From a virus, in IMG/VR virus record IMGVR_UViG_3300007510_000799, positions 1-38,720 of that record: a stretch of 38,720 bases of DNA. One strand, given 5' to 3'. Each line of letters opens with the position of its first letter. Within the stretch, counting starts at the first letter, position 1. The position numbers and the translations under genes are program-made. The notes beneath the pieces were generated by a model that saw only the letters and a program-made list of their open reading frames with translations, was not told the origin of the DNA and searched no databases. Below, in pieces: positions 5,911 through 12,616 of this stretch.

Positions 5911-6132
5911 TCATGTTTGGTCAACCACTATTAAACTTCCATAATTTAGTGGACTTTCATCATAACAAGAATATCCGTAACTGTCAACAACTTTCTTAAC
6001 AATATCTCTCATTTTTTGAGATTTTCCGGTGATTATTCTACAAGGGACCGCGCCCCAATTTAGAAAACTGCACACTTGCTCTTCGACGTCGGAATGCCTT
6101 GTTCTATGTAAGTCTAGTGTTTCGAGACTCAC
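5911..6132 (-). CDS. Stand-alone Smr-domain-like protein
   Basis: 73 residues from GTG at 6132, overlapping the previous stop by 4 bases. TLDLHRTRHSDVEEQVCSFL, then VPCRIITGKSQKMRDIVKKVV matches the Smr domain: LDLHG near the N-terminus, then a strand and T-G-x-G loop followed by a helix. Smr domains nick DNA or cleave RNA. Both signature glycines differ here (LDLHR and TGKS), so activity is uncertain. The whole protein is just one domain. Confidence 0.65.
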   Translation of the reverse strand: MSLETLDLHRTRHSDVEEQVCSFLNWGAVPCRIITGKSQKMRDIVKKVVDSYGYSCYDESPLNYGSLIVVDQT

Positions 6133-6284
6133 AGGAAATTGTCGCGGTCTTTATCTCTATTTGATTTGGTTTGTGAGGAAAAGCCTATCATAAGAACAGA
6201 CACCAAAAGAAAGCAGTAAACAATGAAGACTATCCCCATTATCCATGCTGTAGTTATTAAATTCGAAGTAAACCATTCTTGCAT
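6129..6284 (-). CDS. Short single-pass membrane protein
   Basis: 51 residues from ATG at 6284. It begins MQEWFTSNLITTAW, then has a membrane helix IMGIVFIVYCFLLVSVLMIGF and a short charged tail KSNRDKDRDNFL. It overlaps the Smr-like gene as GTGA. One of several single-pass proteins in this region. Function unknown. Confidence 0.68.
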   Translation of the reverse strand: MQEWFTSNLITTAWIMGIVFIVYCFLLVSVLMIGFSSQTKSNRDKDRDNFL

Positions 6285-6293
6285 TGTGTATTC

Positions 6294-6491
6294 CTAATCC
6301 TTCTTTTCCATATCTACTAGCTCTATTTCATCGTTATAAACCCACATGGAAAAACGATGTGATTGAAAATGTATCTTGTGATCACAACCTCCCCAGGGGT
6401 ATTCTTGAGCTGCAATAACTAACCCCAGGGATCCGAGGGGCAAAATATCGTGCCCGCTAAATGCTGATACTTTTTTCTTTAGTCGGACCAA
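6294..6491 (-). CDS. SH3/KOW-like protein with possible shifted start
   Basis: The frame opens with TTG at 6491 (65 residues), then VRLKKKVSAFSGHDILPLGSLGLVIAAQEYPW, FSMWVYNDEIELVD. The G-S-L-G-L-V-I strand and MWVYNDEIELV end fit a barrel. Just upstream a well-placed TTG (GAGGA 11 bases before it) reads TTGAAAAGTAGGGGATTTG. Removing one A would give MKVGDLVRLK, the exact family start. As read, that TTG is in the wrong frame and stops after 16 codons. So it is either a broken start, slippage on AAAA, a sequence error, or a truly shorter protein. Confidence 0.55.
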   Translation of the reverse strand: MVRLKKKVSAFSGHDILPLGSLGLVIAAQEYPWGGCDHKIHFQSHRFSMWVYNDEIELVDMEKKD

Positions 6492-6510
6492 ATCCCCTAC
6501 TTTTCAATCT

Positions 6511-6699
6511 TTATAGTTTCCTCAATTCATGAATCCCCACAAACTTATACACGTTGTGAGTTTGCCAAAAAACCCTGGCGCGGCTAATCTCCTCGTTGAC
6601 CGAAACTACAATTCCAACCAACTTTAATTCTGGACTTGCTTGATACTTTACCAAATCTCCAGGTCTAATGTCTTCTGCTCTTGGTGGGTCGGTTGCCAT
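6511..6699 (-). CDS. Small SH3/KOW-like protein
   Basis: 62 residues from ATG at 6699 with a GAGGGG RBS. The start MATDPPRAEDIRPGDLVKYQASPELKLVGIVVSVNEEISRARVFWQTHN, then FVGIHELRKL fits a barrel with P-G-D-L-V-K-Y opening, V-G-I-V second strand and W in the next. Its start lies 35 bases inside the Arg-rich gene upstream. Function unknown. Confidence 0.72.
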   Translation of the reverse strand: MATDPPRAEDIRPGDLVKYQASPELKLVGIVVSVNEEISRARVFWQTHNVYKFVGIHELRKL

Positions 6700-7258
6700 A
6701 GCTTCCCCTCTTCACCCTGGAGGCTCCCCTCGCTCTTCTCTTGTGAACCCTGGAGTGGGACCTCTTGTGAACCCTGGAGTGGGACCTCTTGTGAACCCTG
6801 GAGTGGGACCTCTTGTGCTTGATTTTCGCCCTTCTAGTGTTCGATCTAACTCTCTTGTGAGGTCGCCGCGATGGCTTACTGACTGTACTAGAGCGCGGGA
6901 GGTGAAGCCGGCGCGTGTTAGGGTGTTTTCTAAAGTGACGTCGTGGTCGAAGTCTTCTAACATTGCGGCGGTGACGACGGACAGACGGTCGGGCAACGGG
7001 TGTTCGATACCTGACATAATAATGGTAAGCTCCCCACCGGGAACGTGATGCGGGCGTGAGTGTCCAATAATCCACTATTGGTGACTCGACCTCATAATAG
7101 ATGTCTCCTCGTGGAAGGTGCTTTACGTGGTCAACGTGTAAGACATGATGCGGTGCCGAAACCATCAGCATGTTTGTTCCATCCACGTAGCAACCTCCCG
7201 TTGCCACGCCGCCGAAACCAGCAACTACATATAAAATACAAGCCTGAATAGTAATCAT
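6665..7258 (-). CDS. Arg/His-rich exported or anchored protein with octapeptide repeats
   Basis: 197 residues from ATG at 7258 with AAGGAAG upstream. The N-terminus ACILYVVAGFGGVATGGCYVDG is a hydrophobic segment ending in Cys. Residues 30-95 are Tyr/His-rich (PRGDIYYEVESP, AYHYYVRYRTP). From residue 90 the chain is almost all Arg, Lys, His, Ser, and includes three copies of the octapeptide SHSRVHKR encoded by a 24-bp tandem repeat. GC is clearly higher than in the neighbours. A second frame (6712-7017) is open across the repeat, giving GPTPGFTR repeats. The present frame is favoured by its start, RBS and packing. Function unknown; possible acquired gene. Confidence 0.6.
   Translation of the reverse strand: MITIQACILYVVAGFGGVATGGCYVDGTNMLMVSAPHHVLHVDHVKHLPRGDIYYEVESPIVDYWTLTPASRSRWGAYHYYVRYRTPVARPSVRRHRRNVRRLRPRRHFRKHPNTRRLHLPRSSTVSKPSRRPHKRVRSNTRRAKIKHKRSHSRVHKRSHSRVHKRSHSRVHKRRARGASRVKRGSYGNRPTKSRRH
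6738..6817. repeat. 24-bp tandem repeat, three copies plus partial
   Basis: Three perfect copies (6738-6761, 6762-6785, 6786-6809) of a unit starting CTCTTGTGAACC, and 8 bases of a fourth. Inside the Arg/His-rich gene. The unit is a multiple of 3, so copy changes keep the frame. Confidence 0.95.
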
Positions 7259-7259
7259 C

Positions 7260-7526
7260 TTATTCTTCCTTTTCCTCTGTGGGCTTTGAAGCCTCTTTCA
7301 ATTGACTCAAACAATTGTCAGCTTTAATCTTATGCCGACTAACAAGTGCTTTCATTGTGACGCAGTAATTGTGACTAGCAATACATTGTTTTGGAATATT
7401 GTGCTCCTCAATGACATTGGTGATATTGTCCTTATAAGAGTGAACATATCCAAGTAAATAGAATAGTGAACCCACTACAGCGACAAACATTACTCTCCTA
7501 ATGAACCCCTTTTCTTTCACTTCCAA
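7260..7526 (-). CDS. Single-pass membrane protein
   Basis: 88 residues from TTG at 7526, with GGGGTG about 10 bases upstream. A basic N-terminus (KEKGFIRR) is followed by the helix VMFVAVVGSLFYLLGYV, then an outside domain with three cysteines and a charged helical tail. Topology by the positive-inside rule is N-in, C-out. It could be spanin-like by shape only. It is the first gene after a promoter, followed by the Arg/His-rich gene one base later. Confidence 0.7.
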   Translation of the reverse strand: MEVKEKGFIRRVMFVAVVGSLFYLLGYVHSYKDNITNVIEEHNIPKQCIASHNYCVTMKALVSRHKIKADNCLSQLKEASKPTEEKEE

Positions 7527-7551
7527 TTTGATTTCACCCCTTTATTTAATA

Positions 7552-7580
7552 AGTATCTCACAAAAAAACATTTTTTGCAA
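7552..7580 (-). promoter_or_regulatory. Sigma-70-type promoter for 7526 and following genes
   Basis: TTGCAA (7575-7580), 17 bases, GATACT (7552-7557) on the minus strand, in the gap before 7526. Confidence 0.7.
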
Positions 7581-7589
7581 GCTAAAAAA

Positions 7590-7823
7590 TCATTTGTTTT
7601 CAGAATCTATTCTTATCAGCCAATTTTCTGAGACCCATCCCTTGGAAGCTCCCACTCTTGTCCCCGTTATTCTCTTCTTGAAATAATCTTCATGGTCAGT
7701 ACCGGGGACCATATAAATTAACGCTTTTCTTCTTATTTCTTTGGGATTCTCATCGAACGAAAGTATCACCCCAATCCACGACTTTCCATGCAATATATGG
7801 TAAACAAGGTCGCCAATCTTCAA
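7590..7823 (-). CDS. Small SH3/KOW-like protein
   Basis: 77 residues from TTG at 7823, which gives the family start MKIGDLVYHI. The open frame reaches a TTG at 7847, but the family N-terminus and the previous stop at 7825-7827 favour 7823. WIGVILSFDENP is the second strand, RKALIYMVPG the third, and the end is WVSENWLIRID, a typical barrel end. No RBS better than AAAGAAAG is visible. Function unknown. Confidence 0.72.
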   Translation of the reverse strand: MKIGDLVYHILHGKSWIGVILSFDENPKEIRRKALIYMVPGTDHEDYFKKRITGTRVGASKGWVSENWLIRIDSENK

Positions 7824-7824
7824 A

Positions 7825-7956
7825 TTACTTTCTTTGCTCCACGTCAACTTTCTTTAGTTCCTCTAATTTGTTTGCTGCCAAATTGGCTACAATACCAAAA
7901 GCGACTAAACTTATGATCCATAAAACAAGAATAACTCTAAAAAACTTATCGTTCAC
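7825..7956 (-). CDS. Tiny single-pass membrane protein
   Basis: 43 residues from GTG at 7956, overlapping the previous stop by 3 bases. The frame is open up to TTG at 8016 (63 residues) with a GGAGGAG stretch nearby, so the longer form is possible. The helix VILVLWIISLVAFGIVANLAA is followed by a charged tail. It shares this shape with four other small genes in the region. Confidence 0.6.
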   Translation of the reverse strand: MNDKFFRVILVLWIISLVAFGIVANLAANKLEELKKVDVEQRK

Positions 7957-8101
7957 TGTCAACAACTTCGCTAGTTTCCGGTGAGTCTGATTGCTTGGAT
8001 CTCTTCTCCTCCTCAATCATTTTCCTTTTTGTAAAAAGCAAGGCAGTGAAGAGTGCTGCCAACAAGTGCAATTTCCAATTAACACGGAAACTCTCAATCA
8101 A
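7946..8101 (-). CDS. Tiny membrane protein
   Basis: 51 residues from TTG at 8101, overlapping the previous stop by 8 bases. MIESFRVNWKLHLLAALFTALLFTKRK, then a charged tail with EEEKRSKQ. A short hydrophobic segment LHLLAALFTALLF could be a membrane anchor. It explains a gap that otherwise has no gene. Start choice is tentative since another TTG lies 4 bases on in a different frame. Confidence 0.5.
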   Translation of the reverse strand: MIESFRVNWKLHLLAALFTALLFTKRKMIEEEKRSKQSDSPETSEVVDSER

Positions 8102-8687
8102 TCTCTTCATAAGAAGTAATCCTCACTATAGTACTTATCTTTGATATATATTTCTGAGTCACATCGGAACGATTTCTACTTCTCGACTCAGCAATGAGAG
8201 ATTTTAGTTTTCTAAAACACTTTTCTGCATTTATATAAAATTCCATCGCCTCAAAAAGTGCCCCAACGGAACACCTAACAAATGACCTTCCTTTGCTGCT
8301 AAAAGCCACCATGTTATTCATTGAGTTTCGAAATTTTATTTCCACTTCGACTTCGGCATCGCTGCCAGAAGCAGTCTTGGTCCCCCAGTCTGGAAAAACT
8401 CCAAACCCCTCAAAGGTAATGCTTCCCAATGACGGGTGCCTTTCCCTGTAGTGGTGTAGTAGAGATCCCCACAGAGCGTCCATGATGCCGTGGCCCAAGC
8501 CTCGGATAACTGTATCTTTTTTGCGACCCTCGGAGAACACACAGCAAATCTCTGTTCCTTCTGTTTTGTAATTTTCTACCACCTCAATACTTTTTACCTC
8601 AAGTGCCGAGTATTCCTTCTTGAGAAAATCTCTTATTAGTTCTGATACTGACTCTCTTTCCAGTTCTTCAACCGTTTTTTTGCGCAT
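8094..8687 (-). CDS. Stand-alone LeuA regulatory (dimerisation) domain-like protein
   Basis: 197 residues from ATG at 8687 (TAATG junction). Residues 63-160 resemble the C-terminal allosteric domain of 2-isopropylmalate synthase: GLGHGIMDALWGSLL corresponds to the G-x-G-P-V-D-A-A helix, TFEGFGVFPDWG to the D-Y-x-V strand, SGSDAEVEVEIKF to the G-x-D-A-x-x-x-V-x-V strand, and SKGRSFVRCSVGALFEAMEFYIN to the G-x-S-x-D-I-x-x-A-S-x-x-A helix. No catalytic HMGL-like TIM barrel is present. In LeuA this domain binds leucine. Here it could bind an amino acid or just be a reused fold. Assignment by eye, moderate certainty. Confidence 0.65.
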   Translation of the reverse strand: MRKKTVEELERESVSELIRDFLKKEYSALEVKSIEVVENYKTEGTEICCVFSEGRKKDTVIRGLGHGIMDALWGSLLHHYRERHPSLGSITFEGFGVFPDWGTKTASGSDAEVEVEIKFRNSMNNMVAFSSKGRSFVRCSVGALFEAMEFYINAEKCFRKLKSLIAESRSRNRSDVTQKYISKISTIVRITSYEEID

Positions 8688-11182
8688 TATTCTATTCTTT
8701 CTACTGAAGAAGAGACTTTGAAGATCTTCTCGACCCCCTTCAGTCTTCTAATATCCCTCAAGATGGAAGCCTTGGCGTCTTCTGGGGCGCGGATGCTCCC
8801 TGGAGTGCTTGGTATGAATTTGACCGACAGACCGGCTATATGCCTGCTTTCTGATACTCTCCTGTTTGATACCACGACAGTAACAATGGTGACGCTCGGT
8901 ATAGCTCTTGCTTCTGCGAGCATGTCCTCAAGCCCTCGATCTTCGGTAATCGAGTATCCTATCATACAATAAAACTTGTAAATACCCATCTGTCTGGATC
9001 TAGTCTGGTCTTCGCCAAGGTATGAGGCTATCTCATTGTCCAGATCAAAAGACTCGTTTAAAGATGAGGCTTGCGGAAGCGGGAGATCTTCGGGCAATTT
9101 CCCAGCTTGCTTTAGGACATCATATAGATTACCAAGTGCTTGAAGAAGTGCTTCATCCGAAACATTGCCTAGCTTCCAGTCATCAACAAAAGACAGGTAG
9201 TGTCTCACAGTCCTGTCCGTTTCTCTCTCTCCAGAAGCAATCTTTAAAAGAGCCTTTGTAGAATCAGTGAGCATGTCCAACCTTGCTTGCGCCTCATCTC
9301 TTATGTTTTGCCGCACACTCTGGAATGTGTCTCCGACCGCTGCTTGAACTTTGGAAAAATTATTGTCGATAAATCTTACCACCTCCAGCGTAGCATCTAT
9401 CGCTTCCTGGGATACTGCTGTATCATCTATACCTATTGTCACATAAGCCTGCAAGTCATTTTGCAAAGACTCTGCGCCTGAACGGTTGCCCACGAGCATG
9501 ACCTTTAACAATTTAGGCATAGTAAGCTGTTTTACTACCTTCGGGGGCAAGTCAGATATTGGCAATTCCAACTGCTTATTGAGATATACTAAGATCCTCT
9601 GTTGAAGGGCTCCCAACCTTGACACTACAGCGTTGGTGAGTCTTTGACTGTGGGATATCATTGCAGGTCCTCTAACCTGGAGACCACTGGCTTTCCCTGC
9701 GTTCTGCACCACCTTCAAATCAGTAAGTCTATCAATTGCAGAAGACTTTATGCCAGTCAATCTAAATGTGTCTGATTTAAACTCAATAAGTTCATCACCG
9801 TAATCAAGATCTTGATCCCAGGTAAAGTTTTTTAACTGGCTGCCGACATCTTCCATCTTGTCTGCTAAATCCAAGAATGCGCCCTGTGCTATGTAACCTT
9901 CATTTTGCAGGAACCTCTCAATTACAGACTTTGCAGCGTCATATTTACTGTCCCACTCCAATAATTCATCAAGAAAACTCTCGTAACCATCAGGGTTGGG
10001 CTCGTAACCTTCCGTTGACATATCCAGCCTGAAGCTAGTAACGCCGCTATAATCGGATATATCAACCTCTTCTGCGTAAATGCTTGCGTTGTTGTCCAAT
10101 GCTTCTCGCACCTCTTCGGACAGATTGTGTAACGCTCTCCATTCAGATGGAAGCGGATACTTGCCATCTTCAAACTTTTCATTTGGAATTTCAATAGTCA
10201 TACCGCCGTTAAAATAAAAGTACTCTGCATCCACATCGTAGCTGGAGTAGGCATTTTGCATTTGCGAATGGTATTGTCGCTCTAGTTCCTCTGCCTTTTC
10301 TGTAAAAGCTTCCGTTGGGTCGGGAGGACTATCCATCATACTTTGATAGCCGGCATCCATGATACCAGATAATACGGAATCGATCTCTTCCTGCTCCTCT
10401 TCGTCAAGATCATCGTAAGGGTTCTGCCCAGTTCTAGAATGATTTAAAGCAATCGCTCTTCTCACCTCGACGTAGGCAAGCTGATCGTCAGTGGCGTCGT
10501 ATGCTTCTTCAAAATCCCCTTCTTGGTCGAACACCAAGGCTATCTTATGATTTTCGTCATCTGGAGGGATATTATCCAACCTTAACATAATAAACCCTTT
10601 GCCGTCTTGAGTGTACTGATTAAAATAGTTTCGGGCCTGAGTGGCAGAGATGCACCATCTTGTGTTCTTTCCGTAATAGCATGATGCGTTCTCATCAAAT
10701 GGTCTTACACCAAGGATGTCGTTGTTATCATAGACGATCTCGGACCCTTCAATGGCTTCTTCCTTTTCTTTGGCTTTCTTTTCCTTGCCACTCGGAGCTA
10801 ATTTCTCGATAGCTTGCTGAAGCTGGGCTGCATTATACTTGTAGATGTCTTTCTCTTCCATCCGTTGTTGATTTTGTTGGAATTTTGTGATGAGATCCAT
10901 AATCTCTTCACCAATTTGCAAAACATCAGCACTATTTTTAATCTCTTCGGCGTTGTCACCTTCAAAGGCAATATTTACCTCTCTCGCCCAATACATCAAG
11001 TATTTGGATACGCCCTTCGGACCTAGAGTATTCTCTATTTGTCTGCGAGCCCAGTTAATCCAGCCTGACTCGTCAAGTACCTTGTACTTTGCTTTTACAT
11101 CCTTGACCCTTGCCTCCAGTAGCATGGCGGGGTCTTGATCTTCTTTTAGAAATTGTTTCCATTTGGCATGAAAATTTGACAT
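8687..11182 (-). CDS. Large phage protein with TRWCIS motif, unknown function
   Basis: 831 residues from ATG at 11182 (in-frame GTG at 11200 lies inside the likely -10 box). The N-terminus SNFHAKWKQFLKED is of a kind seen in virion-associated phage proteins. At about residue 165-195, YYGKNTRWCISATQARNYFNQY, followed by FIMLRL and KIALVFDQEGDFEEAYDATDD, resembles a W-C motif domain I have seen in other phage proteins of unknown function. Residues 240-440 are strongly acidic. The C-terminal 120 residues include two beta-alpha segments with SVTIVTVVVSNRRV and HIAGLSVKFIPSTPG. It may be a virion or packaged protein. It follows a terminator and promoter and heads a unit ending in 7590. Confidence 0.75.
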   Translation of the reverse strand: MSNFHAKWKQFLKEDQDPAMLLEARVKDVKAKYKVLDESGWINWARRQIENTLGPKGVSKYLMYWAREVNIAFEGDNAEEIKNSADVLQIGEEIMDLITKFQQNQQRMEEKDIYKYNAAQLQQAIEKLAPSGKEKKAKEKEEAIEGSEIVYDNNDILGVRPFDENASCYYGKNTRWCISATQARNYFNQYTQDGKGFIMLRLDNIPPDDENHKIALVFDQEGDFEEAYDATDDQLAYVEVRRAIALNHSRTGQNPYDDLDEEEQEEIDSVLSGIMDAGYQSMMDSPPDPTEAFTEKAEELERQYHSQMQNAYSSYDVDAEYFYFNGGMTIEIPNEKFEDGKYPLPSEWRALHNLSEEVREALDNNASIYAEEVDISDYSGVTSFRLDMSTEGYEPNPDGYESFLDELLEWDSKYDAAKSVIERFLQNEGYIAQGAFLDLADKMEDVGSQLKNFTWDQDLDYGDELIEFKSDTFRLTGIKSSAIDRLTDLKVVQNAGKASGLQVRGPAMISHSQRLTNAVVSRLGALQQRILVYLNKQLELPISDLPPKVVKQLTMPKLLKVMLVGNRSGAESLQNDLQAYVTIGIDDTAVSQEAIDATLEVVRFIDNNFSKVQAAVGDTFQSVRQNIRDEAQARLDMLTDSTKALLKIASGERETDRTVRHYLSFVDDWKLGNVSDEALLQALGNLYDVLKQAGKLPEDLPLPQASSLNESFDLDNEIASYLGEDQTRSRQMGIYKFYCMIGYSITEDRGLEDMLAEARAIPSVTIVTVVVSNRRVSESRHIAGLSVKFIPSTPGSIRAPEDAKASILRDIRRLKGVEKIFKVSSSVERIE

Positions 11183-11188
11183 AAACTT

Positions 11189-11217
11189 ATTATACCTCAC
11201 TTTTAGTAATTAGTAAA
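11189..11217 (-). promoter_or_regulatory. Promoter with perfect -10 for the 831-residue protein
   Basis: TTTACT (11212-11217), 17 bases, TATAAT (11189-11194) on the minus strand. The -10 ends 7 bases before the ATG at 11182, so the transcript would be nearly leaderless. Confidence 0.65.
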
Positions 11218-11247
11218 AATAAAACAAAAGGTACCCATTTGAGTACC
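11214..11247 (-). terminator. Hairpin terminator after the 11250-11600 gene
   Basis: On the minus strand GGTACTC-AAAT-GGGTACC (stem of 7 including one G-T pair) is followed by TTTTGTTTTATTTTT. It ends the unit that starts at the groEL promoter and slightly overlaps the next promoter. Confidence 0.85.
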
Positions 11248-11249
11248 AG

Positions 11250-11600
11250 TCAAGCGTAAATCTGAATTAAAATTATCACAATCGAAAGAACGAGGCAAGA
11301 TATGGTTTTGATTGTAAACATGCTCTCACCCAAGCAAAAATAAGTCAACAAAGGAAAGACTAAGAAACCAGTGCCCGATCCTATAAACCTTGCCGTCCAT
11401 ACTGAGTCCGTAGAAGTCGAAATCATTCTCCAAGCATACCAGAAGACTATACTTGTTGGCAAGCCAAACACAAGCGCAGAAACAATAGGTCTACCTTCCC
11501 ACCACTTCCACATAAACTGAGAGTTAAGCTGAAACCAGCCGAGTATCTGTCCGAGTGCAAAAACCAGACAACCCAACAATATACCGGAAGTGGAGCCCAT
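11250..11600 (-). CDS. Four-helix membrane protein (small DMT/SMR-like)
   Basis: 116 residues from ATG at 11600 (TGATG junction). Four membrane helices: GILLGCLVFALGQILGWF, VSALVFGLPTSIVFWYAW, FIGSGTGFLVFPLLTYFCL, and IKTISCLVLSIVIILIQIY. The LGESMFTIKTISCLVLSI part resembles the last helix pair of small multidrug resistance type proteins, where L-(G)-E precedes the final helix. Size is that of a single SMR protomer. No transport substrate can be assigned. The last gene of its unit, followed by a terminator. Confidence 0.72.
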   Translation of the reverse strand: MGSTSGILLGCLVFALGQILGWFQLNSQFMWKWWEGRPIVSALVFGLPTSIVFWYAWRMISTSTDSVWTARFIGSGTGFLVFPLLTYFCLGESMFTIKTISCLVLSIVIILIQIYA

Positions 11601-11965
11601 CAGTGGAGCTTAACGCTTATGTTACTCTTGGTGAGTTCATAATTGAGGTCCGAGATAGCCACCGTCATCCTTACAATGGAGAGTACATGTTTTGCTGTTG
11701 CTCGAAATAGAGCTGTGTCTGGGACTTCATGTATCTGTGCAAAGTTCTTCTCCAAATAAGACTCAAATGCCGCGCTCATAGCGAACAATTCACACAAACA
11801 CTGTAAAGTCTCTGGTCCTACCACTTTTTCTCTGGTGTAGTGCATTTCCAATAGACTGTCAGCCTTTGCTCTGGATTGTGACGCAATCTTGAAAAATTCC
11901 TTTACCTCTGCAACTTTCAAGTCCTTATGGTCACTTGGTGGCTGATTGGGTGGTTGATTAGACAA
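11600..11965 (-). CDS. Unknown helical protein
   Basis: 121 residues from TTG at 11965 with AAAGGG upstream. The longer frame to 12052 would overlap the preceding gene by 95 bases and is rejected. It begins MSNQPPNQPPSDHKDLK and is otherwise almost all helical (EVKEFFKIASQSRAKADSLLEM, LQCLCELFAMSAAFESYLEK, AKHVLSIVRMTVAISDLNYEL). Family not recognised. Confidence 0.7.
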   Translation of the reverse strand: MSNQPPNQPPSDHKDLKVAEVKEFFKIASQSRAKADSLLEMHYTREKVVGPETLQCLCELFAMSAAFESYLEKNFAQIHEVPDTALFRATAKHVLSIVRMTVAISDLNYELTKSNISVKLH

Positions 11966-12365
11966 CTGTTTTTCCCTTTCCCCAGAACAATTTACTTTTC
12001 CTGTCCTCGACAACAAATAGTACAGAAATACACTTCTCTCCACGACGCTCAATCAGCTTAGAATTATAGTACTCTAGCTTTCCGTATTTTGGCTTAGGTT
12101 GACGTTTCGCATACTTCTTTCTTGGTGGGGGCTGGTTCAGGAATTCGATACATTTTCTTGTTATTTCTTCGATGGACTCCTGATCCAGGCAATCATCGTC
12201 TTCTGGCTTTATATACGCTGCGACTACCCACTTCTTTGATCCGAAATCCTTCACATCCCAGAAGCAGCTCCCGTGATACCTCCCATAACGTTGACTACGA
12301 CTGTTTTCCTCTATTTCAACCGAGGTGCCGATAGATGGTAGTGGCAGTAGTTTACAAACTATCAT
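11958..12365 (-). CDS. Unknown protein
   Basis: 135 residues from ATG at 12365 (ATGA junction with glutaredoxin). The first 75 residues alternate strands (SCFWDVKDFGSKKWVVAAYIKPEDDDC) and a helix. The second half has a Pro/Lys-rich linker (PPPRKKYAKRQPKPKYG) and then strands ISVLFVVEDRKSKLFWGKG. No family recognised. It sits between glutaredoxin and a helical protein. Confidence 0.65.
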   Translation of the reverse strand: MIVCKLLPLPSIGTSVEIEENSRSQRYGRYHGSCFWDVKDFGSKKWVVAAYIKPEDDDCLDQESIEEITRKCIEFLNQPPPRKKYAKRQPKPKYGKLEYYNSKLIERRGEKCISVLFVVEDRKSKLFWGKGKTVV

Positions 12366-12616
12366 TTCAAATACTCCATAAGGTCGGAGTACCCGCCAAT
12401 AAGTTTTGTTTTGCCAGAAAACTTATTATTCTCTACAATAATTGGCACTGTTTCTTTCTCATAGAATTCCTTCGCCTCAATTATAGCTTGTGGATCTTCA
12501 GCAAAATCAAAGAAAATACTCTCCTTTCCCATCTCATCCAAAAGGTCGATAGCCTTCCTACAGTATGGACAAGTATTTCTGCCATAAATTATGTACCTGT
12601 TTATATGACTAACCAT
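12362..12616 (-). CDS. grx: Glutaredoxin
   Basis: 84 residues from ATG at 12616, typical glutaredoxin length. The active site CPYC is at residues 17-20 (YIIYGRNTCPYCRKAIDLL). The cis-Pro loop is ETVPII and the glutathione-binding end is IGGYSDLMEYL. It reduces disulfides using glutathione and in phages usually supplies electrons to ribonucleotide reductase. The RNR encoded here (29627-31492) has a C-terminal CxxxxC tail that needs such a reductant, although class II enzymes are more often paired with thioredoxin. It overlaps both neighbours. Confidence 0.93.
   Translation of the reverse strand: MVSHINRYIIYGRNTCPYCRKAIDLLDEMGKESIFFDFAEDPQAIIEAKEFYEKETVPIIVENNKFSGKTKLIGGYSDLMEYLK

Noticed and set aside
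6738-6817. Possible CRISPR repeats
   Set aside because: Units are directly adjacent without spacers and lie in a coding frame.
6712-7017. Frame with GPTPGFTR collagen-like repeats
   Set aside because: The repeat is open in several frames. The overlapping 6665-7258 frame has the better start, RBS and N-terminus.
6668-7048. Plus-strand 126-residue frame
   Set aside because: It is a shadow of the GC-rich, repeat-containing minus-strand gene and has no RBS or plus-strand neighbours.
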